A stretch of 64,000 nt of DNA from UBA5078 sp040384465 (GTDB lineage Bacteria > Pseudomonadota > Gammaproteobacteria > Pseudomonadales > Pseudohongiellaceae): NCBI GenBank assembly GCA_040384465.1, contig JAZKJF010000008.1:62001-126000 (forward strand), written 5' to 3'. This document shows positions 17,091-26,722 of this stretch, piece by piece. The translations under genes were made by a program, and so were the position numbers. The notes under the pieces are model-generated. The model saw only the letters and a program-made list of their open reading frames with translations. It ran no database searches and was not told the origin of the DNA. How positions within the stretch are numbered: the stretch's first letter is position 1; every line of letters begins with the position of its first letter.

Positions 17091-18572
17091 CTATTCGGCA
17101 ATCGGATAGACGCGATAATTCACTCCGGCCATCTTGTACACCATTCGTACAACCTGGTTGCAGTAGCCGAACTCGTTGTCGTACCAGAGATACAGCACGC
17201 AGTTGTTGCCTTGCACAATCGTAGCTGTCGAATCGACGATGGCGGCCTCACGGGAGCCAACGAAATCACTCGATACTGCGTCGGGGTCCTGGGTATAACT
17301 GATCTGATTCTGCAGGTTGGAATGCAGCGCTATCAGCCTCAGGAACTCATTCAATTCTTCCTTGGAGGTCGGCTTGGTCAGGTGCAGGCTCAGAATTGCC
17401 ATTGAGACGTTGGGGATCGGGACACGCACGGCATTGCCGGTCAATTTGCCTTCCAGTTCCGGCACAGCCTTCACAACCGCCTTCGCCGCCCCAGTCTCAG
17501 TCAGCACCATGTTGAGAGCGGCACTGCGACCACGGCGATTCCCCGTGTGGTAGTTGTCGATCAGATTCTGGTCGTTGGTATAGGCATGCACTGTTTCCAC
17601 GTGGCCATGCTCGATTCCGTAGCGATCATTGATCACCTTCAGGACAGGAGCGATCGCATTCGTGGTGCAGGACGCTGCGGTAATGATCTTGTCTTCGGGG
17701 TTGATCTGGTCGTGATTGATGCCGAAGACGATGTTCTTCAGCGGGCTCTTGCCCGGTGCGGTCAACACTACCTTGCTCGCGCCTTTGCACTTGAGGTGCT
17801 GCGAAAGTCCGGCTTCATCACGCCAGGTGCCGGTATTGTCGATGATCAGCGCATCATTGATGCCATAACTGGTGTAGTCGATCTCGTCAGGACGATTGGC
17901 GTAGATCACTTTGATGACATTACCGTTGGCGATCAGGCACTGATTCTCCTTGTCGATGCGCACAGTTCCTTGAAAGGCACCATGAACAGAGTCAGAGGTA
18001 AGCAGGCTGGCACGCTTCTCAATATCCCCTTCCTTGCCAGGTCTGACGACGATCGCACGCAGACGCATCACTTCACCGGTACTGGTGCGCTCCACCAGCA
18101 GCCTGGCAATCAGCCGCCCGATACGGCCGAAGCCATAAAGCACAACGTCTTGTGGTTTATCGATAGGTTTGGTTTTGTCCCCCACCAGATAGCCAAGCTC
18201 ATTGGCAACGAACGCTTCCACAGACAGCGCCGCATCACCCAGCTCTGCCTGCTGCACCATGTATTTCACAGTGAGCTTGCCGAGATCGATATGTACATGC
18301 GCAATGTCCAGCTTGGACAGAGCCATCAGCACGGGATGCGTCTCAAACTCTGACATCTCGTTGCGCTCTACCTGACGCACGAAGCGGTGGGACTTCATGA
18401 TGTTGGCGACAGAGCGGTTATGCAGGGCACGTCCGTAGATAAAAATACCGACGTTGCGTTCGCTGTAGAGCCGGCCTACGACCGGAATCATCTCCTGAGC
18501 GAGAGCTTCACGCTGTTTCCAATCGCCAAAATAATCATCCAAACTGGGTCGAGTCACTGGCAGCACCTTCAA
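17091..18572 (-). CDS. gap: Glyceraldehyde-3-phosphate dehydrogenase, long form
   Basis: Interconverts glyceraldehyde-3-phosphate and 1,3-bisphosphoglycerate. At 493 residues it is much longer than the classic 335-residue enzyme: about 120 N-terminal residues (from DYFGDWKQREALAQEMIPVVGRLYSERNVGI) precede the NAD domain (VVLYGFGRIGRLIARLLVE, near 140). The catalytic cysteine is in TAASCTTNAIAPVL (near 305), and the C-terminus has the WYDNEFGYCNQVVRMVY signature. This extended type is widespread in marine and pseudomonad gammaproteobacteria. It is monocistronic, divergent from mfd, and ends in a strong hairpin. Confidence 0.93.
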   Translation of the reverse strand: MKVLPVTRPSLDDYFGDWKQREALAQEMIPVVGRLYSERNVGIFIYGRALHNRSVANIMKSHRFVRQVERNEMSEFETHPVLMALSKLDIAHVHIDLGKLTVKYMVQQAELGDAALSVEAFVANELGYLVGDKTKPIDKPQDVVLYGFGRIGRLIARLLVERTSTGEVMRLRAIVVRPGKEGDIEKRASLLTSDSVHGAFQGTVRIDKENQCLIANGNVIKVIYANRPDEIDYTSYGINDALIIDNTGTWRDEAGLSQHLKCKGASKVVLTAPGKSPLKNIVFGINHDQINPEDKIITAASCTTNAIAPVLKVINDRYGIEHGHVETVHAYTNDQNLIDNYHTGNRRGRSAALNMVLTETGAAKAVVKAVPELEGKLTGNAVRVPIPNVSMAILSLHLTKPTSKEELNEFLRLIALHSNLQNQISYTQDPDAVSSDFVGSREAAIVDSTATIVQGNNCVLYLWYDNEFGYCNQVVRMVYKMAGVNYRVYPIAE

Positions 18573-18711
18573 AAATACGGTTGATGTAGGAGGCCGGTAT
18601 TATCTTTGGAATACCCGGCTTCTGCAACCTCGGAAGGCCTGTGGCAGGCCGCAAAACGGCCCCAAACCATGAGGTATCCTCTACTTTTGCTCTGACAAGA
18701 TTGCTGGTTTT

Positions 18712-21700
18712 ATGCCAGAATTCACGCCCTCAAAAGTTCCGGTCAGCGACCTCATGCAAAAAATCGATCTTTTCACACCCGCGCTTCCGCAAGAAGTCGG
18801 TGACCTGCGACGCTGGTCGGGTCTGCAGGGCAGCAGCCTGAGTCTGGCTGTGGCCAACATCGCCAAGACACACCCGGGTGTCGTGATGCTGATCACGGCG
18901 AATACCGAGGAAGCCGAACTGGTGAGAAGGGAGCTTGGATTTTTCTGCTCACAGTCTGACGCCATCCCGGTTTATACCTTGCCGGACTGGGAGACTCTGC
19001 CCTACGACAATTTCTCCGCGCACCAGGACATTGTGTCGGATCGTCTCAACACGCTTTATCACCTGCCTCTGCTGGCACGCGGCATCCTGATCATGCCCAT
19101 GACCAGCCTGATGCACCGGCTCACACCGCGCGAATACGTGGCAGGCAACAGCCTGGTACTGAAAGTGGGCGCCCGTTTCAAACCCGAGATCATGCGAACC
19201 AATCTGCTCGCTGCGGGTTACCAGTGCGTAGACTCCGTGCATGAACATGGCGAATTTGCCGTACGCGGATCGATCATGGATGTTTTTCCCATGGGCAGCG
19301 ACGTGCCTTTCCGGATCGATCTCTTTGACGACGAGATCGAGAGTCTGCGCACCTTCGATCCGGAGACGCAACGCTCGCTTGAGAAAGTGCCGAATGTGCA
19401 ACTGCTGCCCGGCAAGGAATATCCGATGACCGAAGCGGGCATCAGCCTTTTTCGCAGCAATTTTCGTAATCGTTTCGACGTGGATCTGCGTCAGTGCAGT
19501 GTCTATCAGGACATCAGCCAGGGCTTGCATTCCGCCGGCATTGAATATTACCTGCCTCTGTTCTTCGAGCAGCTGCAAAGCGTCTTCGACTATCTGCCCA
19601 AGCGCACACTGGTGCTGCGCAGTGGTGACCTGGAGGCCTCCGGATCGCGCTTCTGGAATGACATCAAAGCGCGCTTCGAGGACCGTAACCACGACCGGCA
19701 ACGCCCTATCGTCAAACCCTCCGAGCTGTTCCTGAGTCCCGATGAAGCTTTCGCAGGTCTACGCAACTATCCGGGTATTGAGTTGCATGTTCACGGTGCA
19801 GGCGGGCGCGCACTGGAGGTGGATGTGCTGCCACCACCACAGTTGAATACTGGGGTCCAGCACAATCCCTTGCAAACCGTGCAAAGTCTATTGCTGGAGC
19901 ACCCACAGAGCCGTGTTCTGTTTTGTGCCGAATCAGCGGGTCGCCGCGAAAACATGCTGGAGCTACTCAAGACCATCAATATCGCCCCTGTCGCCATCGA
20001 CTCCTGGGAAGCGTTCCTGCAAGGACAACAACCCTTTGCCATCACAGTCGCTCCTCTGGATCAGGGACTCTGGCTGCAGCAACCGTCACGACTGCTGATC
20101 ACCGAAACTCAGCTGTTCGGGCAACGGGTTGCACAACGTCGACGCCGCCGCAGAACACAGGACAACACCGAGTTTCTGATCCGCAACCTCAATGAGCTGC
20201 ACATTGGTGCGGCGGTCGTGCATATCGAGCACGGGGTTGGTCGGTACCGGGGACTGCAGACACTAATCATCGAAGATCAGGAAACCGAATTCCTGACACT
20301 GGAATACGCGAAGGGCGCCAAGCTCTACGTGCCCGTGTATTCATTGCATCTGATCAGCCGCTATGGCGGCAGCGAGCCGGACCTTGCTCCGCTCAATCAG
20401 CTTGGCAATGACCAGTGGCAAAAAGCCAAGAGCAAGGCCGCCGAGCAGATTCGCGACGTTGCCGTGGAGCTGCTGGATATCTATGCGCGTCGCGAAGCTC
20501 GGCAGGGATTCCAGTATCGTTGCACCGACATCGATTACGAGAGTTTCGCGGCAGGTTTCCCCTTCGAGGAAACGCCTGATCAGCAGGATGCCATCGCTGC
20601 GGTGATGCGTGACATGAGTTCAAAACGGGCCATGGATCGTCTGGTATGCGGCGACGTGGGTTTCGGCAAGACCGAGGTAGCGATGCGCGCCGCTTTCATC
20701 GCCGTGCAGAACAACAAACAGGTGGCCATTCTGGTGCCAACCACCCTGCTCGCCCAACAGCACTACGAAAGTTTCAAGGATCGCTTCGCCGAGTGGCCCG
20801 TCAGCGTTGACCTGATTTCCCGCTTCCGCTCGACCAAGCAGGTCCAGGAGACACTGGAGCGCATCCGCAGTGGCAAGGTCGACATCATCGTCGGCACTCA
20901 CAAGCTGCTACAAGACAGCATCCAGTACAAAGATCTCGGTCTGCTGATCATTGACGAAGAGCATCGCTTCGGTGTGCAGCAGAAGGAAAAACTGAAAGCG
21001 CTGCGGGCCGATGTCGACATTCTGACTCTGACAGCGACCCCGATTCCTCGCACGCTCAATATGGCCATGTCGGGAGTACGGGATCTGTCATTGATCGTCA
21101 CACCGCCAGCGAAACGCCTGTCGGTGAAGACCTTTATTCGCGAAAGCCAGGACAGCCTGATCAAGGAGGCCGTGCTGCGGGAGCTGTTACGTGGCGGTCA
21201 AGTGTTCTATCTGCACAACGAGGTCAAGACCATTGAGAAGACTGCCGAACACCTGCACGAGCTGATCCCGGAGGCGCGCGTCTGCGTCGCTCACGGCCAA
21301 TTGCCCGAACGCGATCTTGAACAGATCATGGCTGACTTCTATCACAAGCGTTACAACATTCTGGTCTGCTCGACGATCATCGAGACCGGCATCGACATCC
21401 CGAGCGCTAACACCATCATCATGGATCGCGCCGATAAACTCGGCCTAGCGCAGCTGCATCAACTGCGCGGACGAGTCGGCCGCTCGCACCACCAGGCTTA
21501 TGCCTACCTGCTGACACCTAACAAAAACAATATGACCCCTGATGCCATCAAACGCATCGACGCCATCAGTGCCGCCAATACGCTGGGAGCCGGTTTCACA
21601 CTCGCCAGTCACGACCTCGAGATTCGTGGCGCCGGAGAATTTCTGGGCGAAGAGCAGACAGGGCACATGCAGAGGATCGGTTTCACGCTCTACACGGAAA

Positions 21701-22218
21701 TGCTGGAGGAAGCCGTCAAGGCTATCCGCGAAGGACGTACACCCAACATCGAAGCCGCCCTGCAGAATGCCAGCAGCGAAGTGAGTCTGCGTATTCCGGC
21801 ATTGATACCCGAAGACTATCTGCCGGACATCCACACCCGACTCATCATGTACAAGCGTATCGCCGGAGCCAAAACCGACGACGAACTCACCGAGCTGCAG
21901 ATAGAAATGATAGATCGTTTCGGCCTGCTGGCAGAGCAGACCAAGCTGCTCTTCAAGTTGACGTCTTTACGACTGCGGGCTCAAAAAATGGGGATCAGCA
22001 AGATCGACGCCAATACGGTCACCGGCAAGCTGTCGTTCGCACAGAATACGCGGGTCGATCCGCGCTCCATAGTGCAGCTGGTGCAACAGCAGCCCAGACT
22101 CTATAAACTGACCGGGCCGGCACAACTGCAGTTCACGCACAACGCCGCCGCTGGCGACAAGCGCATCGAATTTATCAACAGCATGCTTGGACAATTGAAG
22201 ATGAGCGCATCCACATGA
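18712..22218 (+). CDS. mfd: Transcription-repair coupling factor
   Basis: DNA translocase that removes stalled RNA polymerase at lesions and recruits UvrA. The 1168 residues have the full domain order: UvrB-like N-terminal part, RNA-polymerase-interaction (CarD-like) domain near 500 (VVHIEHGVGRYRGLQTL), superfamily 2 helicase motor with Walker A GDVGFGKTEV (near 645) and DEEH box (near 747), the second motor lobe with IETGIDIPSANTII and QLRGRVGRS, and the C-terminal TRCF domain. A second possible start is Met15 (MQKIDLFTPALPQ). It overlaps csiV by ATGA. Confidence 0.97.
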   Translation: MPEFTPSKVPVSDLMQKIDLFTPALPQEVGDLRRWSGLQGSSLSLAVANIAKTHPGVVMLITANTEEAELVRRELGFFCSQSDAIPVYTLPDWETLPYDNFSAHQDIVSDRLNTLYHLPLLARGILIMPMTSLMHRLTPREYVAGNSLVLKVGARFKPEIMRTNLLAAGYQCVDSVHEHGEFAVRGSIMDVFPMGSDVPFRIDLFDDEIESLRTFDPETQRSLEKVPNVQLLPGKEYPMTEAGISLFRSNFRNRFDVDLRQCSVYQDISQGLHSAGIEYYLPLFFEQLQSVFDYLPKRTLVLRSGDLEASGSRFWNDIKARFEDRNHDRQRPIVKPSELFLSPDEAFAGLRNYPGIELHVHGAGGRALEVDVLPPPQLNTGVQHNPLQTVQSLLLEHPQSRVLFCAESAGRRENMLELLKTINIAPVAIDSWEAFLQGQQPFAITVAPLDQGLWLQQPSRLLITETQLFGQRVAQRRRRRRTQDNTEFLIRNLNELHIGAAVVHIEHGVGRYRGLQTLIIEDQETEFLTLEYAKGAKLYVPVYSLHLISRYGGSEPDLAPLNQLGNDQWQKAKSKAAEQIRDVAVELLDIYARREARQGFQYRCTDIDYESFAAGFPFEETPDQQDAIAAVMRDMSSKRAMDRLVCGDVGFGKTEVAMRAAFIAVQNNKQVAILVPTTLLAQQHYESFKDRFAEWPVSVDLISRFRSTKQVQETLERIRSGKVDIIVGTHKLLQDSIQYKDLGLLIIDEEHRFGVQQKEKLKALRADVDILTLTATPIPRTLNMAMSGVRDLSLIVTPPAKRLSVKTFIRESQDSLIKEAVLRELLRGGQVFYLHNEVKTIEKTAEHLHELIPEARVCVAHGQLPERDLEQIMADFYHKRYNILVCSTIIETGIDIPSANTIIMDRADKLGLAQLHQLRGRVGRSHHQAYAYLLTPNKNNMTPDAIKRIDAISAANTLGAGFTLASHDLEIRGAGEFLGEEQTGHMQRIGFTLYTEMLEEAVKAIREGRTPNIEAALQNASSEVSLRIPALIPEDYLPDIHTRLIMYKRIAGAKTDDELTELQIEMIDRFGLLAEQTKLLFKLTSLRLRAQKMGISKIDANTVTGKLSFAQNTRVDPRSIVQLVQQQPRLYKLTGPAQLQFTHNAAAGDKRIEFINSMLGQLKMSAST

Positions 22219-23282
22219 TCACAGCACGCGCCACCTCACGACTCTTCGCTGCCCCGCTCCTCATAGGCAACCTGCTCATGGGCAGCCTGCTGCTGGCACA
22301 AAACGGTCTGGCCGCCGAGGCACCGGTCGAGCGCTGGTTTCAGATCGAGATGACAGTGTTTACACACGAAAACAGCGATCTCACCCAGGAGTTGTGGTCT
22401 CCGGGAAAACTCAGCCTCGGGTATCCCGAGCGACTGCAAGGCCTGAGTAGCCTTAGTGAAATCCTGCAATTAGATGACTGGACTGCATTAAACCCTGCAT
22501 TAACTTCAGCACTGATACCCGCAGAGATAGTCGCTGGGACTGTTATCAGCCCCACGATTGCGAACACTCCGCCATCAGGGATCGACGCCAATGCGCCAAT
22601 GGCAACAGCGAACCAAATGCCTGAAACCGAAACACCTCTGCTCCCTCTCGTCGGCCCCCTGCCCTTCCTGCCGGGAGAAAGCTTCCGCCTGCCTGACTTT
22701 GCCCGCGAACCTTTCCTCGTTCTGCCACCTGATGCACACCGGTTGACCGCGACCAATCGGGCGCTGAACCAGGCAGCCCAGTATCGCATCCTCTTTCACA
22801 ATGCCTGGCGTCAGCCCATGACACGCCGTACTACTGCAGAGGCAATCGGGATCATCGGAGGACGTCAATACAATGAACACAGTGAGCTGGAGGGCAGTGT
22901 CACCTTCTACTTCAACAATGCCGGGGACCGTGTCGTTTTCAATGGCAATCTCTGGCTGAGCAGTTTCAGCACGCAGGACATCCGCGTGGACGGGCTAGGA
23001 AGTACCGAAAACAATGTAGAAGAGTGGACGCTGCCAGTGGTGCCGGGCCTGCTGGCCGATGCTAACGAAGGGACAGGAGAACAGCAGGCAACCTACTTCG
23101 TGCACAGGATTGTGCAGCTCAGAGAAATCCGTGAGATGCGAGAACAGGAATTGCACTACATGGATCACCCGGCACTGGGAGTACTAGTGCAGATCACTCC
23201 ATACACCGTGCCCGAGCCAGTGGTTGTGCCTGAAACAGCACCCGCAGCAGCCCCTGCTTCGCTCACTCCTGCGATCCCATAA
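22215..23282 (+). CDS. csiV: CsiV-family peptidoglycan-binding protein
   Basis: Exported protein of the CsiV family, reported in Vibrio cholerae to bind peptidoglycan and to work with LpoA and PBP1a in cell-wall synthesis. The 355 residues start with a signal peptide ending near AAEA, followed by the conserved opening RWFQIEMTVFTHE. The 3' half holds YRILFHNAWRQPM and a long beta-rich stretch (SELEGSVTFYFNNAGDRVVFNGNLW). The C-terminus is Pro/Ala-rich. Position directly behind mfd (ATGA overlap) is the same as in Vibrio and supports the call. The last 20 bp overlap the convergent phosphorylase gene. Confidence 0.82.
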   Translation: MITARATSRLFAAPLLIGNLLMGSLLLAQNGLAAEAPVERWFQIEMTVFTHENSDLTQELWSPGKLSLGYPERLQGLSSLSEILQLDDWTALNPALTSALIPAEIVAGTVISPTIANTPPSGIDANAPMATANQMPETETPLLPLVGPLPFLPGESFRLPDFAREPFLVLPPDAHRLTATNRALNQAAQYRILFHNAWRQPMTRRTTAEAIGIIGGRQYNEHSELEGSVTFYFNNAGDRVVFNGNLWLSSFSTQDIRVDGLGSTENNVEEWTLPVVPGLLADANEGTGEQQATYFVHRIVQLREIREMREQELHYMDHPALGVLVQITPYTVPEPVVVPETAPAAAPASLTPAIP

Positions 23283-24015
23283 TCTGGGTGTGGCGTGCAG
23301 CGCAGCGCCCGATGACGTCAAGCACTGCTCCCATCCCTGATTGCAGCACCGCGCCGATTGCTTCCATGGTGATGGCGTCTTGTGTCAACCCAGCAGCCCA
23401 ATTCACCGACACCGCCAGACACGCATAGCGCAGTCCAAGCTCACGCGCCAAAGACGCTTCAGGCATACCGGTCATCCCGATCATGTCGCAACCATCTCGC
23501 CGTAAACGCGCCACTTCCGCCGCTGTCTCCAGTCGAGGCCCTTGCGTACAGGCATAGATCCCTTGCGGCCAGATCGGCTGATTACCAGCACTTTCAATCA
23601 AGAGACGCCGCAATGCTTCATCGTAGGGAGAGGTGAAATCAATATGCGTGACCGTATCCAGCCCATCGGCAAAAAACGTATGCTCACGGCCCCAACTGTA
23701 GTCGATGATCTGATCAGGCACCGCAATGCGACCTGGCCCCATCTCAAGGTGTATCCCCCCTACAGCGTTTACTCCGATGACAGAATGTACACCGATGCTG
23801 TGCAGCGCCCACAGATTTGCCCGGTAGTTGATGCGATGCGGTGGCACCTTGTGACCTTTGCCATGACGCGGCAGGAACGCCAGCTCCACACCTTGCAGCA
23901 GACCGGTAAAAATCTGCACCTCCTGCGCGCTGAAAGGGGTAATGACTTGCCGGGTCTCGGTCTGTGTCAGGAAAGCAGGCTCACTCAAACCCGTGCCGCC
24001 AATGATACCGATCAT
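23263..24015 (-). CDS. S-methyl-5'-thioinosine phosphorylase (MTAP/PNP family)
   Basis: Phosphorolysis of a methylthio-nucleoside from polyamine metabolism. The 250-residue protein has the family phosphate-binding start IGIIGGTGL and RHGKGHKVPPHRINYRANLWAL, plus GVNAVGGIHLEMGPG and the MTGMPEASLARELGLRYACLAVSVNWAAGL segment. The shortened length and its RHGKGHKVPPH motif resemble the Pseudomonas aeruginosa methylthioinosine phosphorylase rather than eukaryotic-type MTA phosphorylase; substrate choice is inference. It is convergent with csiV, the two 3' ends overlapping by 20 bp. Confidence 0.85.
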   Translation of the reverse strand: MIGIIGGTGLSEPAFLTQTETRQVITPFSAQEVQIFTGLLQGVELAFLPRHGKGHKVPPHRINYRANLWALHSIGVHSVIGVNAVGGIHLEMGPGRIAVPDQIIDYSWGREHTFFADGLDTVTHIDFTSPYDEALRRLLIESAGNQPIWPQGIYACTQGPRLETAAEVARLRRDGCDMIGMTGMPEASLARELGLRYACLAVSVNWAAGLTQDAITMEAIGAVLQSGMGAVLDVIGRCAARHTQIMGSQE

Positions 24016-24181
24016 GCTGAACCCCTCGATTAATCCAGCACCCGTGGCCGGAATCGCCGCATTATAGCTGCAAGGACATTGCCTTCGGCAACATCACGCA
24101 GGCAAGGCCACCTCTGGCAATCTGAAGATGGCACGATAATCGCTTCAGCAGACTAATGATTCGCCAAACAGGGCAACAACC

Positions 24182-25372
24182 GTGACAGAAACACAGAAAG
24201 CTTCGGAGCGCGGACGCGTGATAACCGTCAGCAGCGGTAAAGGAGGTGTAGGGAAAACCAACATCAGTGTCAATCTGGCCATTGCACTAGCGCAGAAAGG
24301 CAGCAAGGTCTGTGTGTTCGATGCCGACACCAGCCTGGCAAACGTGAATATTCTGCTGAACATCCGACCTCAGTACACGCTGGAACAGTTGCTGGATGGC
24401 AGCCGCAAAATTGAAGAAATCCTCGTGAACGGCCCTGGTGGTATCAGCATCGTGCCCGCCGCGTCGGGCATCGCAGAGTTTGCCGCTCTCAACGCTGAAC
24501 AGCAGAAAATCCTGCTCAATGCCCTGAGTATCCTGGAGCAGCGTTACGACTATCTGATCATCGATACAGCCGCTGGCATCAGCGAAAATGTGACCACTTT
24601 TCTGCAAGCCACCGAGCATTGTCTGTTGATTGTGACACCGGAACCCACATCACTCACCGATGCTTTCGCTTTAATGAAGGTCATGCGCAAGCGTCACTGT
24701 GATACCAAAATTCATATCCTGACCAATATGGTGGATAACTACCTGAGCAGTGTGGATATTTACAAGCGCTTGTCCTCTGCAGCACTGCGCTACCTGCAGA
24801 CCGAACTTAATTATCTCGGTTACATTCCGCGCGACGATTATCTGCGACTCTCTGTCCAGAAGCAGGTACCTGTGACACTGGGTTTTCCCTCTTCACAGGC
24901 CAGCCATCGCTTTCAGGCACTGGCAGAAAGTATTGTGGGAATTTACCGTGCACAACCAAGTAGAAGGTCTTTCAGCTTGTTCTGGAGAAAACTGTTCCTG
25001 AACACTCTCAAGAGAACCTCGGGCACACAAGAACCAGGGACGCCCGGCACACTTGCTGTCGCACCGACCACAATCGCGCCACAGACACCTGTCGCAACAG
25101 AACCTGTCGGCAGCGCTCCACGCTACCCGCGTGCAGTGATTGTGAAATTGCAGCAAAACATGGTCCAGCTAGTGCGCTCACGCACTCTATCACCGGACAA
25201 CATGAGAAATTTGATGGAATCAGTCATCGCTCAGGTAGATCGCTATTATCCAGAAATAGACACTACTGATTTGAAGACAGGACATGGGAATAAAAGAACC
25301 CGGAGAAGCGCAGACGCTAGCTCCGGGCAAACCGTTCCAGGCGAGCCACTCAAGACTTGGCGAGGAACATAG
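24182..25372 (+). CDS. FlhG/FleN-like MinD-family ATPase
   Basis: Deviant-Walker ParA/MinD ATPase starting at GTG (24182) with an AGGGC site upstream. Residues 10-260 carry VSSGKGGVGKTNISVNLAIALAQKGSKVCVFDADTSLANVNILL, the DTAAGISENV switch and VTPEPTSLTDAFALMKVM, closest in feel to flagellar-number regulators FlhG/FleN. No flagellar gene (flhF, fliA, cheY) is nearby. A C-terminal tail of about 130 residues adds a Thr/Pro-rich linker (GTQEPGTPGTLAVAPTTIAP) and a small predicted helical end (QNMVQLVRSRTLSPDNMRNLMESVIAQVDRY). It could position another polar structure such as pili; partner unknown. Confidence 0.75.
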   Translation: MTETQKASERGRVITVSSGKGGVGKTNISVNLAIALAQKGSKVCVFDADTSLANVNILLNIRPQYTLEQLLDGSRKIEEILVNGPGGISIVPAASGIAEFAALNAEQQKILLNALSILEQRYDYLIIDTAAGISENVTTFLQATEHCLLIVTPEPTSLTDAFALMKVMRKRHCDTKIHILTNMVDNYLSSVDIYKRLSSAALRYLQTELNYLGYIPRDDYLRLSVQKQVPVTLGFPSSQASHRFQALAESIVGIYRAQPSRRSFSLFWRKLFLNTLKRTSGTQEPGTPGTLAVAPTTIAPQTPVATEPVGSAPRYPRAVIVKLQQNMVQLVRSRTLSPDNMRNLMESVIAQVDRYYPEIDTTDLKTGHGNKRTRRSADASSGQTVPGEPLKTWRGT

Positions 25373-25641
25373 GAATTGACAGTTTCATTATGCGCTGCGA
25401 ATGATTCTTGTCTACAAATCGCCGTGAGTTTGTCGGAAAAGTGGAATACGTTTCACAAAATATCCGCCGTTTTCCCGATTGCATCACCACCACTCCCACC
25501 CTATTGCACCCCGCAGCAGGTTGCCAACCGAGTCTTTCACGGTAGAATGTGCGCCATGTTTCCGCTGCAGGCTGGTTCCCAGCGCTTCGGACTATTCCTC
25601 AGCCTTTTGTTACGACCGCTTCCAACCACGGGAAACCATCA
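25373..25641 (+). promoter_or_regulatory. Intergenic region with predicted FkbM-gene promoter
   Basis: The only strong signal is a sigma-70-like promoter: TTGCCA at 25521-25526, a 16 bp spacer and TAGAAT at 25543-25548. It implies transcription start near 25555. Small open frames across this stretch have no recognisable product and unlike composition, so none is called. Confidence 0.45.
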
Positions 25642-26589
25642 GTGAGCCTCACCTACAAGTTCTGCCATCTGCTCTGGCGACAGAGTTGGATTACCCCGGG
25701 CCTGGCACGCGTTCTCTACAAACGCATGGCGAAGAGTGGCAAGGCACCTGATTTTGCATTTACCAAGAATTTTTTCGGGATTTCTTATCAGGGCAATCTG
25801 AGCAACAACATCGATTTCAATATCTATTATTACGGCGCTTTTGAGAAACCCCTTCTGTATTTTCTCAGAGACACCATGGCCAATCTGAACCCCGAACAGC
25901 CGGTGTTCGTCGATGTCGGGGCTAACATCGGGCAGCACTCTGTGTTCATGGCCGCCCATGGCAGCACAGTGCACTCTTTTGAACCTTTCGAAAAAGTCCG
26001 CAGTCGACTGCAATTGCAGATAGACGCAAACAAACTCCACCATGTCAGCGTGCATCCGGTGGGGTTGAGCAATGAGAATGCGCGATTACCATTCTTTGCG
26101 CCGACGGGGCGCAATGAAGGAATCGGTTCGTTCGATGCCAGCACCACGAGCAAGGGCAATGTGAGCATTGGTGAGCTGGAACTGGTCAAGGGAGACGATT
26201 ATTTCACGACCCACAAGATTGAATTTATTGATGTCATGAAGATTGACGTGGAAGGATTCGAAAAGCCTGCTCTGCACGGACTGTACGGGACGCTCAACAA
26301 AACACGCCCGGTGCTGGTCTGCGAAATCACTTACGGAAAATCTCTGTCTTTTCAGTCTGTCGAAGAGTTGCTGCAACATCTGCCGGAAAACTACGCGCTG
26401 TTCACTTTCGACAAACGCAAGAGCGACGGCACGAAGGCACGTCGACGTGACGCCAGAAGTCGGGTCACGGGCGAGTATCGAATCATCCCCTATACGACGA
26501 TGCTGCCATCAGGACAGGACGATGTCATTGCCTGCCCACAAGAGAAAGTGGATCTTCTCCCCCGCTCTCCTATTCATATCAGCCTGTAG
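25642..26589 (+). CDS. FkbM-family SAM-dependent methyltransferase
   Basis: Predicted methyltransferase of the FkbM family, whose members O-methylate sugars or secondary metabolites. I use the GTG at 25642 (SLTYKFCHLLWRQSW follows): the frame is open back to 25549, but a predicted -10 box ends at 25548, so that start would precede the transcript. The SAM-binding motif FVDVGANIGQHSVFMAAHGSTVHSFEP lies near residue 85, and the FkbM-specific FIDVMKIDVEGFEKPALHG near 198. An N-terminal helical segment of about 60 residues precedes the fold. Isolated gene without glycan genes around it; substrate unknown. Confidence 0.8.
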   Translation: MSLTYKFCHLLWRQSWITPGLARVLYKRMAKSGKAPDFAFTKNFFGISYQGNLSNNIDFNIYYYGAFEKPLLYFLRDTMANLNPEQPVFVDVGANIGQHSVFMAAHGSTVHSFEPFEKVRSRLQLQIDANKLHHVSVHPVGLSNENARLPFFAPTGRNEGIGSFDASTTSKGNVSIGELELVKGDDYFTTHKIEFIDVMKIDVEGFEKPALHGLYGTLNKTRPVLVCEITYGKSLSFQSVEELLQHLPENYALFTFDKRKSDGTKARRRDARSRVTGEYRIIPYTTMLPSGQDDVIACPQEKVDLLPRSPIHISL

Positions 26590-26722
26590 CCACCCCAGCC
26601 TGTTGTCATTTTTTGCTGCAGCTATTGCCGAAACGGTTTTTGATTGTCACACTCTGGTCATCGTGACGCATTATTTTCGACTATGATTTCCAACAACCGT
26701 AGTTAACGAAAGGTGTATCCCT

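Noticed and set aside
25376..25751. Two small plus-strand frames between the FlhG-like and FkbM genes
   Set aside because: No ribosome-binding site, no family resemblance, and they overlap the predicted FkbM promoter and the start of that gene.
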